From the NCBI GenBank assembly GCA_028704155.1, contig JAQVLN010000004.1:1-50759 (forward strand): a DNA stretch of 50,759 nucleotides, written 5' to 3'. A model generated the notes under the pieces. It was not told the origin of the DNA and ran no database searches. It was given only the letters and a program-made list of their open reading frames with translations. Below, piece after piece: positions 1-8,582 of the stretch (position 1 is the stretch's first letter; each line of letters starts with the position of its first letter). The position numbers were made by a program, and so were the translations under genes. Source of the DNA: Desulfitobacteriaceae bacterium. Its GTDB lineage: Bacteria > Bacillota > Desulfitobacteriia > Desulfitobacteriales > Desulfitobacteriaceae.

Positions 1-77
1 GCGGTCAACGTCGCCATCAACACCGCCGACGACCTCGAGGCCGCCAGCGTCTTCCTGACGGTCTCGGGAACCTCCGC
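1..77. other. High-GC edge segment, probable chimera
   Basis: By hand count about 69% of these 77 bases are G or C, far above the flanking DNA. The HemL reading frame stays open here but stops resembling HemL after the residues IAAVIM, where the family continues with an EP-V-GN type sequence. On the plus strand, frame 1 is open with G or C at nearly every third codon position, as in a high-GC genome. I read this as a misassembled or contaminating contig end, not native sequence. A real insertion cannot be excluded from one window. Confidence 0.6.
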
Positions 78-698
78 CATGATCACAGCGGCGATTTCTT
101 CACCTTCTTTGGAAAAAATGGCTTCCACCTCTACCAAGTCATTATAGGAAGCGGTGATTGTATGTATCACCAAAGATGGAGGAACACCGGGGCCGGATGG
201 GGTCCCCAAGGTCAAAAGACCGGACCCGGCCTTCACCAGCAGGGAATCGGCATGCCCGTGATAGCAGCCGGTAAATTTGAGGATCTTATTGCGGCCGGTG
301 TAAGCCCGGGCTAAGCGCAAGGCACTCATCGTCGCTTCCGTACCGGAATTGACCATGCGCACCATATCCATCACCGGGAAAGCAGAGGTGATTAAGCGAG
401 CCAAGGCTATTTCCAACTCCGTAGGCGCACCAAAAGTGGTCCCTCTGGCCAGACTCTCCGCTACGGCAGCCATTACCGCCGGATGTCTGTGGCCTAAGAT
501 CAAAGGTCCCCAGGAACACACATAATCAATATATTTGTTCCCATCTATATCGATAATTTTCGAGCCTTCTCCACTCTCTATAAAAATAGGATAGTCCCCT
601 ACCGCTTTAAAAGCGCGTACCGGACTATTCACCCCACCGGGTATGTATTTTAGGGCTTCCTGGTATTGTTCCTGCGATTTGACAAATTTCCTGTTCAT
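78..698 (-). CDS. hemL: Glutamate-1-semialdehyde 2,1-aminomutase, N-terminal part
   Basis: PLP enzyme that converts glutamate-1-semialdehyde to 5-aminolevulinate, the last step of the C5 route. About 207 codons are visible, against about 430 in the family. The start [20 protein letters not shown] fits family N-termini. Typical HemL stretches follow: [41 protein letters not shown] and [20 protein letters not shown], the last being the PLP phosphate region. The catalytic lysine lies in the missing C-terminal half. The frame departs from the family at base 77 and runs into the odd edge segment. The gene starts two bases after the hemB stop and is the last visible gene of the operon. Confidence 0.9.
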
Positions 699-700
699 GC

Positions 701-1690
701 CTACTCCTCCTCGCTTTCCTTGATCCAGCGGGCTATATCCAGAGCTGAATAAGTGATGATTAAATCACTGCCGGCCCGTTTCAAGCCTGTCATCACTTCA
801 CCGACTACCTGCTTTTCCTGAATCCAGCCCATCTGGGCGGCAGCTTTAAGCATGGCATACTCGCCACTGACATTGTATGCGACAAGAGGGCAGCGGAACT
901 GTTCCCTTGCCGCCCGGATAATATCTAGATAAACCAGTGCAGGCTTCACAATCACAATGTCGGCACCTTCTTCGATATTGAGAGCAATTTCCTGCATAGC
1001 TTGGTCTACCCCCGCCTTGGGGTCCATCTGATAGGTGCACCTGTCGCCGAAAGCAGGAGCTGAGCACGCGGCCTCCCGGAAAGGACCGTAAAAAGAAGAA
1101 GCAAATTTTGCCGCATATGACATAATCAAGGTATCGTTGTAGCCCGTCTTGTCCAAGGCCTGACGAATACAGTCCACTCTGCCGTCCATCATACCAGAAG
1201 GAGCCACAATATCGGCTCCAACCTGAGCATGGGATACCGCCGTTTTAGCTAAAAGCTCCAGCGTGGGATCATTCAAAATGCGTCCGTCCCGGACGATTCC
1301 GCAATGTCCATGGTCGGTATATTCACACAGGCAGACATCGGTAATGGCCACCAAGTCTGGAAACTCTTTTTTTAGCAGACCCACAGACCGCTGAATAATA
1401 CCATCTTCGGCATAAGCCTGGGAACCTGCAGCATCCTTGTCTGCGGGAATGCCAAAAAGCAACACAGCCGGAATCCCAGCCTCCGCTGCTTCTTCCGCTG
1501 CATAAAGCAGGTCGTCCAAGGTATACTGAAAAACCCCCGGGATGGCTTGAATCTCCTGACGGCCGCCCTGGCCTTCACGGACAAAAAGCGGATAGATCAG
1601 ATCGTCAACAGTCACCTGCACCCCGGCTAACATTTTTCTTATTCCCGGCGATATCCGCAGTCGGCGCATCCGGGTTTGAGGAAAACTCAT
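701..1690 (-). CDS. hemB: Porphobilinogen synthase (ALA dehydratase)
   Basis: Condenses two 5-aminolevulinate molecules into porphobilinogen in the cytoplasm. The 329 residues match the usual length. Both active-site lysines are present: K195 in [15 protein letters not shown] and the Schiff-base K249 in [12 protein letters not shown]. Cysteines 120, 122 and 130 in [14 protein letters not shown] form the zinc-site signature, so this is a zinc-type rather than a magnesium-only enzyme. The start overlaps the stop of the cobA-hemD fusion as ATGA (1687-1690), which implies translational coupling within the hem operon. Confidence 0.97.
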   Translation of the reverse strand: MSFPQTRMRRLRISPGIRKMLAGVQVTVDDLIYPLFVREGQGGRQEIQAIPGVFQYTLDDLLYAAEEAAEAGIPAVLLFGIPADKDAAGSQAYAEDGIIQRSVGLLKKEFPDLVAITDVCLCEYTDHGHCGIVRDGRILNDPTLELLAKTAVSHAQVGADIVAPSGMMDGRVDCIRQALDKTGYNDTLIMSYAAKFASSFYGPFREAACSAPAFGDRCTYQMDPKAGVDQAMQEIALNIEEGADIVIVKPALVYLDIIRAAREQFRCPLVAYNVSGEYAMLKAAAQMGWIQEKQVVGEVMTGLKRAGSDLIITYSALDIARWIKESEEE

Positions 1691-3255
1691 GGGGATACCC
1701 TCCCTTTGTCACTTTGTTCATTCTTTAAATCTTGTTTATTTAAAAAATGCCGGACCAGGACCTGCACCAAGCCTTCGATCGTATAATCCGCAGCCGTCAC
1801 GTCGACCTTCAGGCCAGCGGCAGCGGCGGTTTCCGCCGTAACGGGACCAATGCACGCGCAAAAAATACCGTGCAATAGCTTATGAGGTTCTTCCACGGCG
1901 AGAATCTTCAGGAAATTAGTGATTGTTGAGGAACTGGTGAACGTGATCACATCAATTTCTTTATTCTTGATCATTTCCCTGATTTGTTCCGCGCTCCCTT
2001 CAGGAGACACAGTACGGTAAGCCACAATTTCGTCGACAGCCACACCAAGCGACCTCAATTGTTTCGCAAGATACGGTCGAGCCAGATGGGACCGGGGTAG
2101 TAAAGCGCGCTGTCCGGGGTGCAATCTGCCTTTTAATCCTTCGACAAAGGCCTCCGCCCGATACTCGCCGGGCTGGTATTCAACCGTCAGTCCCCTCTCT
2201 TCCAGCGCTTCCTTCGTTTGCGGACCAATGGCGCAGATCCGGGCCGCGCCCAGGCTGCGAATATCAATTTTAAGATGTCTCAGTCTCTGGAAAAAGAACG
2301 CTACGCCATGGACACTGGTAAAAAAGAGCCAGCCATATTTCCCCAACTGCCTGAGAGCATAGTCAAAAGTGGTAAAATCCTCCGGCGGCTTGACAGCAAT
2401 CGTCGGAAACTCCACGACTTCACCACCCCAACCCCTTAACTTCCCAGCCAGCACCCCCGCCTGCTCACGGGTGCGCGTCACCAAGATCCGCAGTCCAAAG
2501 AGTGGTTTATCCTCAAACCATTTCAACTGATCCCGCAGTCTGACCACTTCGCCCACTACAATCACCGACGGTGAAGTCAATCCGGCTTCATGGGCTATGG
2601 TTTTGATGGTATCCAGCGTCCCGGTCGCTACCTTCTGGCGGGAGCAGGTCCCCCATTGGATTACGGCTGCAGGTGTGCCGCCGTCCTTGCCTGTTTGCAG
2701 CAGCGCGGCTGCAATTTCCGCTATTCGTTCCACCCCCATCAAGAAAATCAGAGTGCCCTCCTGCGCGGCAAGGCTGCCCCAATTGATCGCACTATCCGTC
2801 CTGGTAGGATCCTCGTGCCCGGTTACCACCGTGAACGATGAGGCCGAGCCCCGGTGGGTTACCGGTATTCCGCCGTATGCAGGTGCAGCCAGAGCCGAAG
2901 TTATTCCTGGCACCACTTCAAAATCAATGCCCGCCTGCCTTAAGGCCAGGATTTCCTCGCCTCCCCGGCCAAAAACAAAGGGATCGCCCCCCTTTAGCCT
3001 GACAACCACCCTTCCTTTTGAGGCTTCAGCCACAAGGAGCCGGTTGATCCCCTGCTGATCCAGCGTATGCCGGTACGGCGCCTTGCCAACATAAATCAGC
3101 TTGGCTCCCGGCTTACAATAAGCCAACAGTCCTATACTGACAAGCCTGTCATATACAATACTGTCGGCCTCCTGGAGATGTCTTAAGCCTTTTACGGTAA
3201 GCAATCCGGGATCTCCCGGCCCGGCCCCGATCAAATAAACCTTCCCTTCGCTCAT
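1687..3255 (-). CDS. cobA-hemD: Uroporphyrinogen-III C-methyltransferase / uroporphyrinogen-III synthase fusion
   Basis: Two-domain protein of 522 residues. Residues 1 to about 245 are a SUMT/CobA methyltransferase: VYLIGAGPGDPGLLTVKG at the start, VVRLKGGDPFVFGRGGEE, and PGITSALAAPAYGGIPVTHR. It makes precorrin-2 from uroporphyrinogen III with two SAM. From about residue 250 (LFGLRILVTRTREQAG) to near 505 is a HemD domain, which closes and inverts hydroxymethylbilane to uroporphyrinogen III. The fusion is common in clostridial Firmicutes and channels the common precursor toward siroheme and B12. Its ATG shares one base with the hemC stop (TAATG). Confidence 0.97.
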   Translation of the reverse strand: MSEGKVYLIGAGPGDPGLLTVKGLRHLQEADSIVYDRLVSIGLLAYCKPGAKLIYVGKAPYRHTLDQQGINRLLVAEASKGRVVVRLKGGDPFVFGRGGEEILALRQAGIDFEVVPGITSALAAPAYGGIPVTHRGSASSFTVVTGHEDPTRTDSAINWGSLAAQEGTLIFLMGVERIAEIAAALLQTGKDGGTPAAVIQWGTCSRQKVATGTLDTIKTIAHEAGLTSPSVIVVGEVVRLRDQLKWFEDKPLFGLRILVTRTREQAGVLAGKLRGWGGEVVEFPTIAVKPPEDFTTFDYALRQLGKYGWLFFTSVHGVAFFFQRLRHLKIDIRSLGAARICAIGPQTKEALEERGLTVEYQPGEYRAEAFVEGLKGRLHPGQRALLPRSHLARPYLAKQLRSLGVAVDEIVAYRTVSPEGSAEQIREMIKNKEIDVITFTSSSTITNFLKILAVEEPHKLLHGIFCACIGPVTAETAAAAGLKVDVTAADYTIEGLVQVLVRHFLNKQDLKNEQSDKGRVSP

Positions 3256-4187
3256 TAAGAACCTCCTGCCTGAATGCTGTCCAAAATTTCACCGGCTCCC
3301 TGCCGCAGCAATTGCCGGGCCAGGTCTAGGCCGATTTGTTCGGCCTCTTCCCGTTTTCCGCTAAGCTGGCCTCGTAAGATCCGGGAACCCTCGGAATTTG
3401 CCACCAGGGCCTGCAAAACAATGGTATCCTCCCGGCACTCCGCCAGTGCCCCTACCGGGACCTGACAGCCGCCTTGCAAAGCTTCCAGCAAGGTCCGTTC
3501 GGCCTTGACGCAGCCCGAAGTGTCAGGGTCGTTAAGACTTTTTACCATCTCCAGCATTAGCTCGTTGTCAACCCGGATTTCCACGCCCAGTGCGCCTTGC
3601 CCCACCGCCGGCAAACACAGAGTAGTATCCAGTATTTCCGTGATGCGTTCCCGCAGGCCCAGCCGGACGATACCAGCCGCCGCCAAAACAATGGCGTCCA
3701 GGTTCTCTCGTTCCAGTTTTTTAATACGGGTATCGACATTACCCCGCATATCCCGAATGTCCAAATCAGGTCTGCAGTGCAAAAGCTGCGCTTTGCGCCG
3801 GGGACTGCTTGTTCCTACCAGGGCGCCGGCAGGCAATTCCGCAAAAGTCAGATTATTTCTGCTGATTAGAGCCTCCCGGGGATCATGCCTGACCATCACG
3901 GCTCCGATGGTCAGCCCCTCCGGCAAACAGGACGGCAGGTCCTTCATGCTGTGCACCGCCAAGTCAATTTCTTCCTTCAGCAAGGCCGCCTCCAATTCTT
4001 TGGTGAAAAAACCCTTATCCCCAACTTTATTCAGGGAAACATCCACAAGCTTATCTCCTTTTGTAGTAATCAGGATAATCTGAAAAAACACCTCCGGCCA
4101 GACCTTCCGCAGGCCGGCAAGCACGAGTTCCGTCTGCCGTAAGGCCAAGGGACTTTGCCGTGTTCCGATCCGAATTGTTCTTATCAT
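3255..4187 (-). CDS. hemC: Hydroxymethylbilane synthase (porphobilinogen deaminase)
   Basis: Polymerises four porphobilinogens to hydroxymethylbilane. The 310 residues match the family. TRQSPLALRQTELV is at the N-terminus, and HSMKDLP carries the catalytic aspartate (D83). The dipyrromethane-cofactor cysteine is C241 in LQGGCQVPVGA. Its start overlaps the hemA stop as ATGA, and its stop abuts the next ATG, so it sits tightly within the operon and directly precedes the HemD domain that uses its unstable product. Confidence 0.97.
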   Translation of the reverse strand: MIRTIRIGTRQSPLALRQTELVLAGLRKVWPEVFFQIILITTKGDKLVDVSLNKVGDKGFFTKELEAALLKEEIDLAVHSMKDLPSCLPEGLTIGAVMVRHDPREALISRNNLTFAELPAGALVGTSSPRRKAQLLHCRPDLDIRDMRGNVDTRIKKLERENLDAIVLAAAGIVRLGLRERITEILDTTLCLPAVGQGALGVEIRVDNELMLEMVKSLNDPDTSGCVKAERTLLEALQGGCQVPVGALAECREDTIVLQALVANSEGSRILRGQLSGKREEAEQIGLDLARQLLRQGAGEILDSIQAGGS

Positions 4188-5482
4188 TGATTCCCCGCCC
4201 TATTAATCGCCTTCTCGCCAAGTTTTAAATTGAAAAGCTCCTGAAGCACTGCCCCATACACCGCTCCCTGATCATTAATAGCAGCATCTTTAAGCTTAGT
4301 GATAGGCTCACCGAGAAACCTGTTCAAGATTGAATCAACAAGTGCCGCAATAACTTTTTTCTCCTTCTCACTCAAAGCACTTAGCCTCCCCCACGTTTTT
4401 TCCATTTCTACCACTTTAATGCTTTCTGCTCTTTCATTCAAGGCCACGATTACAGGAACCACCTCCAGACATCGCAGCCATTCCAGGAATTTATTCATTT
4501 CTTCCGCAAGTACTTGTTCCGCCTTCAGGATTTCTTTTTTGCGAAATGACAGATTATTACTTACAACCTCTTGGAGATCATCAACATTATAGAGAACGAT
4601 CCCTGGTATATCTGCTACCCGCGGGTCGATATCCCGCGGCACCGCTATATCAATCAGCAGCAACTGCTTAGTAGTCTCCTTTTCCATAAAGGGGAGCAGT
4701 TGCTCTACACCGAGAATATACCTGGGGGCAGACGTGCAGCTGATGACAATATCCGTCTGGGGCAAAAAATTGGGAAAATCGTGGAGATGAATAGCTTTTC
4801 CGTCAAATACTTCTGCTAATTTAACCGCCTTATCATAGGTTCGGTTGGAAACAACAACTACTGAAGCGCCATGGGAAACCAGGTGCTGAACGACTAGTTC
4901 GCTGGTATCACCTGCTCCTAATACCAGGATGGTGCACCCATGCAAATCCTCCAGATGCCGCTTGGCCAGTTCCACCGCCACCGAACCTACTGAAATAATT
5001 CCCCGGTCAAGGCGCGTTTCGGTGCGTACTCTTTTTCCGGTAGCAATAGCCCTTTGAAAAAGGGTATTGAGAATATTGTTGGAAAGCTTATATTCCCGCG
5101 CATATTCATAGGCGGTCTCAACCTGCCCCTGGATCTGGCTTTCACCCAAGATCATCGAATCCATCCCCGAAGTCACCTTGAACAGGTGCAGTATGGCTGA
5201 CTCAGCTTTATAAACATAGAAATGCTGATTAATATCTTCCATGACATACCGCCCTAAGGCCGTCCACCAGCGGGCCACGTTTTCTACGCCCGCGTGCGGT
5301 TGATCGGCAGTGAAATAGATTTCTGTCCTATTGCACGTCGAGAGCATAACCATCCCGGAGATGCCTTCCAGTCCATGTATTTCATCCGCGCGATTCTTAA
5401 TCTGCCAATTGGAAATGACCAGCTTTTCCCTAATTTCCACCGGTGCTGTTTTATGGTTCAGACCAATTACTGCAATAGGCAT
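4184..5482 (-). CDS. hemA: Glutamyl-tRNA reductase
   Basis: First committed enzyme of the C5 pathway; it reduces glutamyl-tRNA to glutamate-1-semialdehyde with NADPH. It has 432 residues. The nucleophilic cysteine is C50 in STCNRTEIYF, followed by GESQIQGQV and the NADPH-binding VLGAGDTSELV. The C-terminal helical dimerisation domain is present. The first codons overlap the end of the precorrin-2 dehydrogenase gene by 16 bases. Together with hemL, hemB, hemC and hemD it completes glutamate to uroporphyrinogen III in this one operon. Confidence 0.97.
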   Translation of the reverse strand: MPIAVIGLNHKTAPVEIREKLVISNWQIKNRADEIHGLEGISGMVMLSTCNRTEIYFTADQPHAGVENVARWWTALGRYVMEDINQHFYVYKAESAILHLFKVTSGMDSMILGESQIQGQVETAYEYAREYKLSNNILNTLFQRAIATGKRVRTETRLDRGIISVGSVAVELAKRHLEDLHGCTILVLGAGDTSELVVQHLVSHGASVVVVSNRTYDKAVKLAEVFDGKAIHLHDFPNFLPQTDIVISCTSAPRYILGVEQLLPFMEKETTKQLLLIDIAVPRDIDPRVADIPGIVLYNVDDLQEVVSNNLSFRKKEILKAEQVLAEEMNKFLEWLRCLEVVPVIVALNERAESIKVVEMEKTWGRLSALSEKEKKVIAALVDSILNRFLGEPITKLKDAAINDQGAVYGAVLQELFNLKLGEKAINRAGNQ

Positions 5483-6100
5483 TGTCTCACCTTCTCCCTG
5501 GCTTCGTTTACATTACCCCGCTGCAATAACTGCAGCAGATCATCCCCCAGAAGCTCGTCCATGACCTTTATCATTTTTCCCCGTCCGATCTCTTTCCGTT
5601 TCATATCCGCTCTGGCCTCCCCGAGTATTTTCAGTAAATCGGCATAGGCCTTGCCATAAGCGTCCGCTAAATCGGCCGATATTTTGCTAGCTAAATACGG
5701 ACTCTTGCCATTAGTCGAGACCGCCATCATCAAGTCACCCTGGCGGTGAAACGCGTTGGTGATAAAATCGCTTTCCTCCTGACAGTCAGTAACATTGACC
5801 AGGATGCGATTTTCCCGACAAAAGGCCGCGATTTGCTGGTTGATCTCCCGCCGATTAGTAGCGGCAATAACTAGAAAACTTTCTTTAAGCAGCTCCGGTT
5901 GAAAAGTAGTCAGCAACACCCTGATCTCACCGGTCCGGCCTAAATCTTGCAGCACCGGGGAGATCTGGGGGCTTACCACCCAAACATTCGCACCGGCGCT
6001 CAATAAAGCCGAGACCTTGCGCTGAGCTACCACCCCGCCCCCGATGACCGTACACTTTTTTCGGGAAATATCTAATGTGAGCGGATAAAAAAAAACTCAT
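5467..6100 (-). CDS. Precorrin-2 dehydrogenase / sirohydrochlorin ferrochelatase-like, apparent frameshift at its N-terminus
   Basis: Met8/SirC/CysG-N family: NAD-dependent oxidation of precorrin-2 to sirohydrochlorin. From about base 6078 leftward the frame reads PLTLDISRKKCTVIGGGVVA, the family's N-terminal Rossmann strand. It lacks an in-frame start because TGA precedes it. An ATG at 6098-6100, overlapping the cbiK stop by one base as operon genes do, opens MSF in the wrong frame. Between them is a run of nine A (6087-6095; nine T in the mRNA sense). Removing one base gives MSFFYPLTLDISRKKC and a protein of about 210 residues. So this is a sequencing indel, a real frameshift or slippage. 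The shorter GTG start at 6033 would delete the NAD-binding glycines and is unlikely to be genuine. Confidence 0.85.
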
Positions 6101-6903
6101 CACTCTACCCCCGCAACAGCCATGCAGTCTTTGGCATGTCTGAGATAAATCCCCTGGAAAGCCGGATTTTCCCCTAACCCATGAAAATAAACGTCTACTT
6201 TATAGCCTGACTTTTCCAGTATCGCCTTCCAGGAGTCGTCACCGTCACCAGCCAGATCATGGTGAGCGTGGTCGCCGGCTACCAGCATAAAGGGCATCAA
6301 GACCACCTTGTTGCAACGAGCTGCTTTCAGCTTGGGGAGGATATGCTTTAAAGCAGGATAGCTCTCCACTGTGCCGACATAAACCTGGGGCAGCACATCT
6401 GTCAGCATGAGCTGAAGGCAGGCATAGCCAGCATTGGCCGGATGAGCGGAACCGTGCCCCATCAAAATAACTGCCTGATTACTGCAATAAGTGGGCAACT
6501 GGGTTTTTAGTGCTTCGATCGTTTCAGCATAATCATTCACGGTCATCAGCAGCGGGTTACCTACGGCAATTCTCTCAAAATCATGCCGAAATTCAGCAAC
6601 AACTTTGCGGACCTTTTCATGGTATTCCTCTCCGGGAATGATATGCAAAGGCTGAATGATCACTTCCCGGAAAGCGTCATCCCGCAGTTTTTCCAAGGCC
6701 TCGCGTACATTATCCACCCGGATACCATTCTGTTCACGCAAGATCTTTCGCACCATCTCTGAAGTAAATGCCCTTCTTATTTCATATCCAGAAAAATTCT
6801 CCGCCATCTGTTTTTCGGTCGCCGCAATACAAGCTTTTTCCTCCGCCGTATAGGTCGTGCCGAAGCTGGCAACCAGTAGGCATTTTTTTTCTGAAATTAT
6901 CAT
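6100..6903 (-). CDS. cbiK: Sirohydrochlorin cobaltochelatase
   Basis: Inserts Co2+ into sirohydrochlorin, the entry to anaerobic B12 synthesis. I chose the ATG at 6903 (MIISEKKCLLVASFGTTY) because GGGGGAGG lies just before it. The frame stays open 15 codons further upstream, but that extension looks non-coding. The resulting 267 residues match CbiK. Metal and proton-transfer residues are visible: H150 in LMGHGSAHP, E180 in VGTVESYPA and H212 in AGDHAHHDLAGD. It is the first gene of the hem operon and lies behind the tandem cobalamin riboswitches. No signal peptide is seen, so it is cytoplasmic. Confidence 0.93.
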   Translation of the reverse strand: MIISEKKCLLVASFGTTYTAEEKACIAATEKQMAENFSGYEIRRAFTSEMVRKILREQNGIRVDNVREALEKLRDDAFREVIIQPLHIIPGEEYHEKVRKVVAEFRHDFERIAVGNPLLMTVNDYAETIEALKTQLPTYCSNQAVILMGHGSAHPANAGYACLQLMLTDVLPQVYVGTVESYPALKHILPKLKAARCNKVVLMPFMLVAGDHAHHDLAGDGDDSWKAILEKSGYKVDVYFHGLGENPAFQGIYLRHAKDCMAVAGVE

Positions 6904-7007
6904 GTCCTCCCCCTTTTTTCCTAAAACTAAACACGAACATAGTACCATAAAAACATTCTGTAAAGGCTGCCGGAAGCCTAGCCAGGACTGTAACTTAATA
7001 TTGAATT

Positions 7008-7039
7008 AAAAAAGCCCCTCGACCGATTAGTCAAGGAGC
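7008..7039 (-). terminator. Intrinsic terminator of riboswitch 1
   Basis: On the minus strand GCTCCTTGAC and GTCGAGGGGC form a 10-bp stem, with wobble pairs, around a six-base loop, followed by six T. It lies between the cobalamin aptamer and cbiK, 105 bases before the start codon. It is the likely expression platform of that riboswitch. Confidence 0.85.
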
Positions 7040-7111
7040 AAAGATACTGATAATCAGATTTTGGCAGCACTCTATTACCTCCTCTATCGCCCGTAGAGTA
7101 TTTGTACACTT

Positions 7112-7272
7112 CTTCAGGCAGGTCTTCTGACTCTGAATCATCAATGTTTCATACCTTCCCAGGATCAACCAGTGGCGTAAATAAAACATCTCCCCATCAC
7201 AGCGGCGGGACCGTGCAGGAATTACACCTGCTTCCCTTTTAAACCAAAGTTCGCAAACTTCGGCACCTGAAT
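7112..7272 (-). promoter_or_regulatory. Cobalamin riboswitch 1 (upstream of cbiK)
   Basis: Read on the minus strand this has the conserved order of the AdoCbl aptamer: TTCAGGTGCC (P1/P2), TTTAAAAGGGAAGCAGGTG, AATTCCTGCACGGTCCCGCC, GCTGTGATGGGGAG, the B12 box GCCACTGG, GGGAAGG, then CAGAGTCAGAAGACCTGCC. The P1 halves TTCAGG (7266-7271) and CCTGAA (7113-7118) pair. With the terminator at 7008-7039 it should shut off cbiK and the hem operon when B12 is plentiful. Confidence 0.92.
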
Positions 7273-7326
7273 TCCAAATCGTTTGGTTTTTAAAATTTTT
7301 CTAATTTAATAACCTTATTACAAATT

Positions 7327-7350
7327 AAAAACCCTTCTCTAACAGAAGGG
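7327..7350 (-). terminator. Intrinsic terminator of riboswitch 2
   Basis: CCCTTCTGTTAGAGAAGGG on the minus strand forms a compact hairpin followed by five T. It lies downstream of the second cobalamin aptamer and only about 55 bases before the first one. No gene lies between them. Confidence 0.85.
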
Positions 7351-7437
7351 CAAAGAGTTCAAACAAGTATCCGGTAAGAATACCGAAAATACAAGTATTC
7401 ACCTCCCTAACATCCCGTAGGTAGTCGTAATGTTGGT

Positions 7438-7597
7438 TATGAGCAGGTCTCCTGGCTCAAGATCTTCATTAACTTACGTCTTCCCAGTTACATCCCCAGT
7501 GACAATTGTAAGTTAACTCCCTCTTACAGTGGCGGGTACCGCGTCAGCTTCTACTAACTTTCCTTTTAAATTTTTCCCTCGGGAAAAATCACTCATA
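7438..7597 (-). promoter_or_regulatory. Cobalamin riboswitch 2 (distal of a tandem pair)
   Basis: Minus strand: TATGAG (7592-7597) pairs with CTCATA (7438-7443) as P1. Between them are TTTAAAAGGAAAG, GCTGACGCGGTACCCGCC, ACTGTAAGAGGGAG, the B12-box region GTCACTGGGG, CTGGGAAGACG and GAGCCAGGAGACCTGCTC. Its own terminator follows at 7327-7350. As cobK ends in a terminator at 7682-7703, the only downstream genes are riboswitch 1 and cbiK, so the two switches act in series on one leader. It is closely similar in sequence to riboswitch 3. Confidence 0.9.
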
Positions 7598-7618
7598 CCT
7601 AAATATTCTATTGCCATA

Positions 7619-7648
7619 ATATTAACACAGTTAGGATAGTCTGTCCAA
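7619..7648 (-). promoter_or_regulatory. Putative sigma-A promoter for the cbiK-hem operon
   Basis: Minus strand: TTGGAC (7643-7648), an 18-base spacer and TAATAT (7619-7624). It lies about 20 bases upstream of the 5' edge of riboswitch 2 and downstream of the cobK terminator, where the operon promoter is expected. Consensus match only. Confidence 0.6.
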
Positions 7649-7681
7649 CAATACAGTACATCGTTTGCGGCTATCCCAATC

Positions 7682-7703
7682 AAAAAGCAGCACAGACTGC
7701 TTT
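7682..7703 (-). terminator. Terminator after cobK
   Basis: AAAGCAG and CTGCTTT flank a six-base loop on the minus strand, followed by T residues. The hairpin begins within the cobK stop codon. It separates cobK from the tandem riboswitch leader. Confidence 0.7.
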
Positions 7704-8422
7704 CATTTTGAAATATTTTTATCTATCCAACCTAATAGTTCATTCAGATCATCCATAATCAAACCACAGCTGGCCTTCTTCTTTCTTATTAACAAAATTT
7801 CCAACTTTAATTCTAAGGCAGCAGTAATTTTTGTATCCATCCTATCGGCAAGACCAGTGTCCCGGGTGAAAATTAGATCCGCCCCGTAAAATTTGAACAG
7901 CGCCTTGTTAATATCTTTAGAAAAAGGGCCTCGCATAGCCAGTATATCGCGAGGATAAATGCCCATATCTTGACATTTCTGCACCAGACGTCCTTCGGGA
8001 AGAACCCGAACTACGAAACGCGCCTTATCAGCAAAAGAACTATGCACAATGCTTTCCAATTGATGACTGCCTGTAGTAACAAAAACTGTTACCAACCGTC
8101 CTTTTTGTTCATATAATGTGCAAATCCGCTCTTTCATACAGAGTGTTGCTTCCTCCCAATTAGATGCCCGGGAAATTAAGGAACTGTTTGGAATACCGGT
8201 TTCGGGTCTTGCTAACCGGAGATAAGGAATGCCTGATTGTTCACAAAATTGACCAAGGGAAAGCAACCTTTCATTGGAAGGATGGCTAACGTCAAGAATA
8301 ATGGAAGGTGCCGCCAGACTATTATCGGGCCAAGTAGGCGTTTTGATAAATTCAATATCCCTGTTTTGAAGGTGTTCACTAATCTTAAGTGCAGCAGGTG
8401 TTTCCCCCAGAAGGATAATCAT
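7703..8422 (-). CDS. cobK: Precorrin-6A reductase family protein
   Basis: CobK/CbiJ family; reduces the corrin ring intermediate precorrin-6A or its cobalt form with NAD(P)H. I chose the ATG at 8422 (MIILLGETPAA), six bases after GGAGG; a TTG two codons upstream directly touches the ribosome site. The 239 residues are normal. Family signature near the C-terminus: ILAMRGPFSKDINKALF, then ADLIFTRDTGLADRMDTKIT and LEILLIRKKK. The family more often has KDSG where this has RDTG. It stands alone, behind its own cobalamin riboswitch, with no other cbi gene next to it except cbiK. Confidence 0.85.
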   Translation of the reverse strand: MIILLGETPAALKISEHLQNRDIEFIKTPTWPDNSLAAPSIILDVSHPSNERLLSLGQFCEQSGIPYLRLARPETGIPNSSLISRASNWEEATLCMKERICTLYEQKGRLVTVFVTTGSHQLESIVHSSFADKARFVVRVLPEGRLVQKCQDMGIYPRDILAMRGPFSKDINKALFKFYGADLIFTRDTGLADRMDTKITAALELKLEILLIRKKKASCGLIMDDLNELLGWIDKNISK

Positions 8423-8461
8423 TTTCAACCTCCATAACTTTCAGATATATTTTTGAGCAAC

Positions 8462-8488
8462 AAAAAAACCCTTCACCAATTGGAAGGG
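8462..8488 (-). terminator. Intrinsic terminator of riboswitch 3
   Basis: CCCTTCCAATTGGTGAAGGG on the minus strand, followed by seven T, between the third cobalamin aptamer and cobK. The stem resembles that of terminator 2, in line with a duplicated leader. Confidence 0.85.
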
Positions 8489-8582
8489 TAAAAAGCTCAA
8501 CTAGTATCAGGACACAGTAAGAATCCCGAAAACAAAAGTATTCACCTCCCTAACATCCCGTAGGTTAACATAGTGTTTGGCA

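Noticed and set aside
286-519. 77-codon minus-strand frame within hemL
   Set aside because: It is in a different frame from the recognisable HemL sequence and has no similarity of its own.
7351-7410. A 25-codon frame (GTG start after GGGAG) between aptamer 2 and its terminator, a possible leader peptide
   Set aside because: The matching segment behind riboswitch 3 has an early stop and a five-base insertion, so the shared sequence is better explained by RNA structure than by a peptide.
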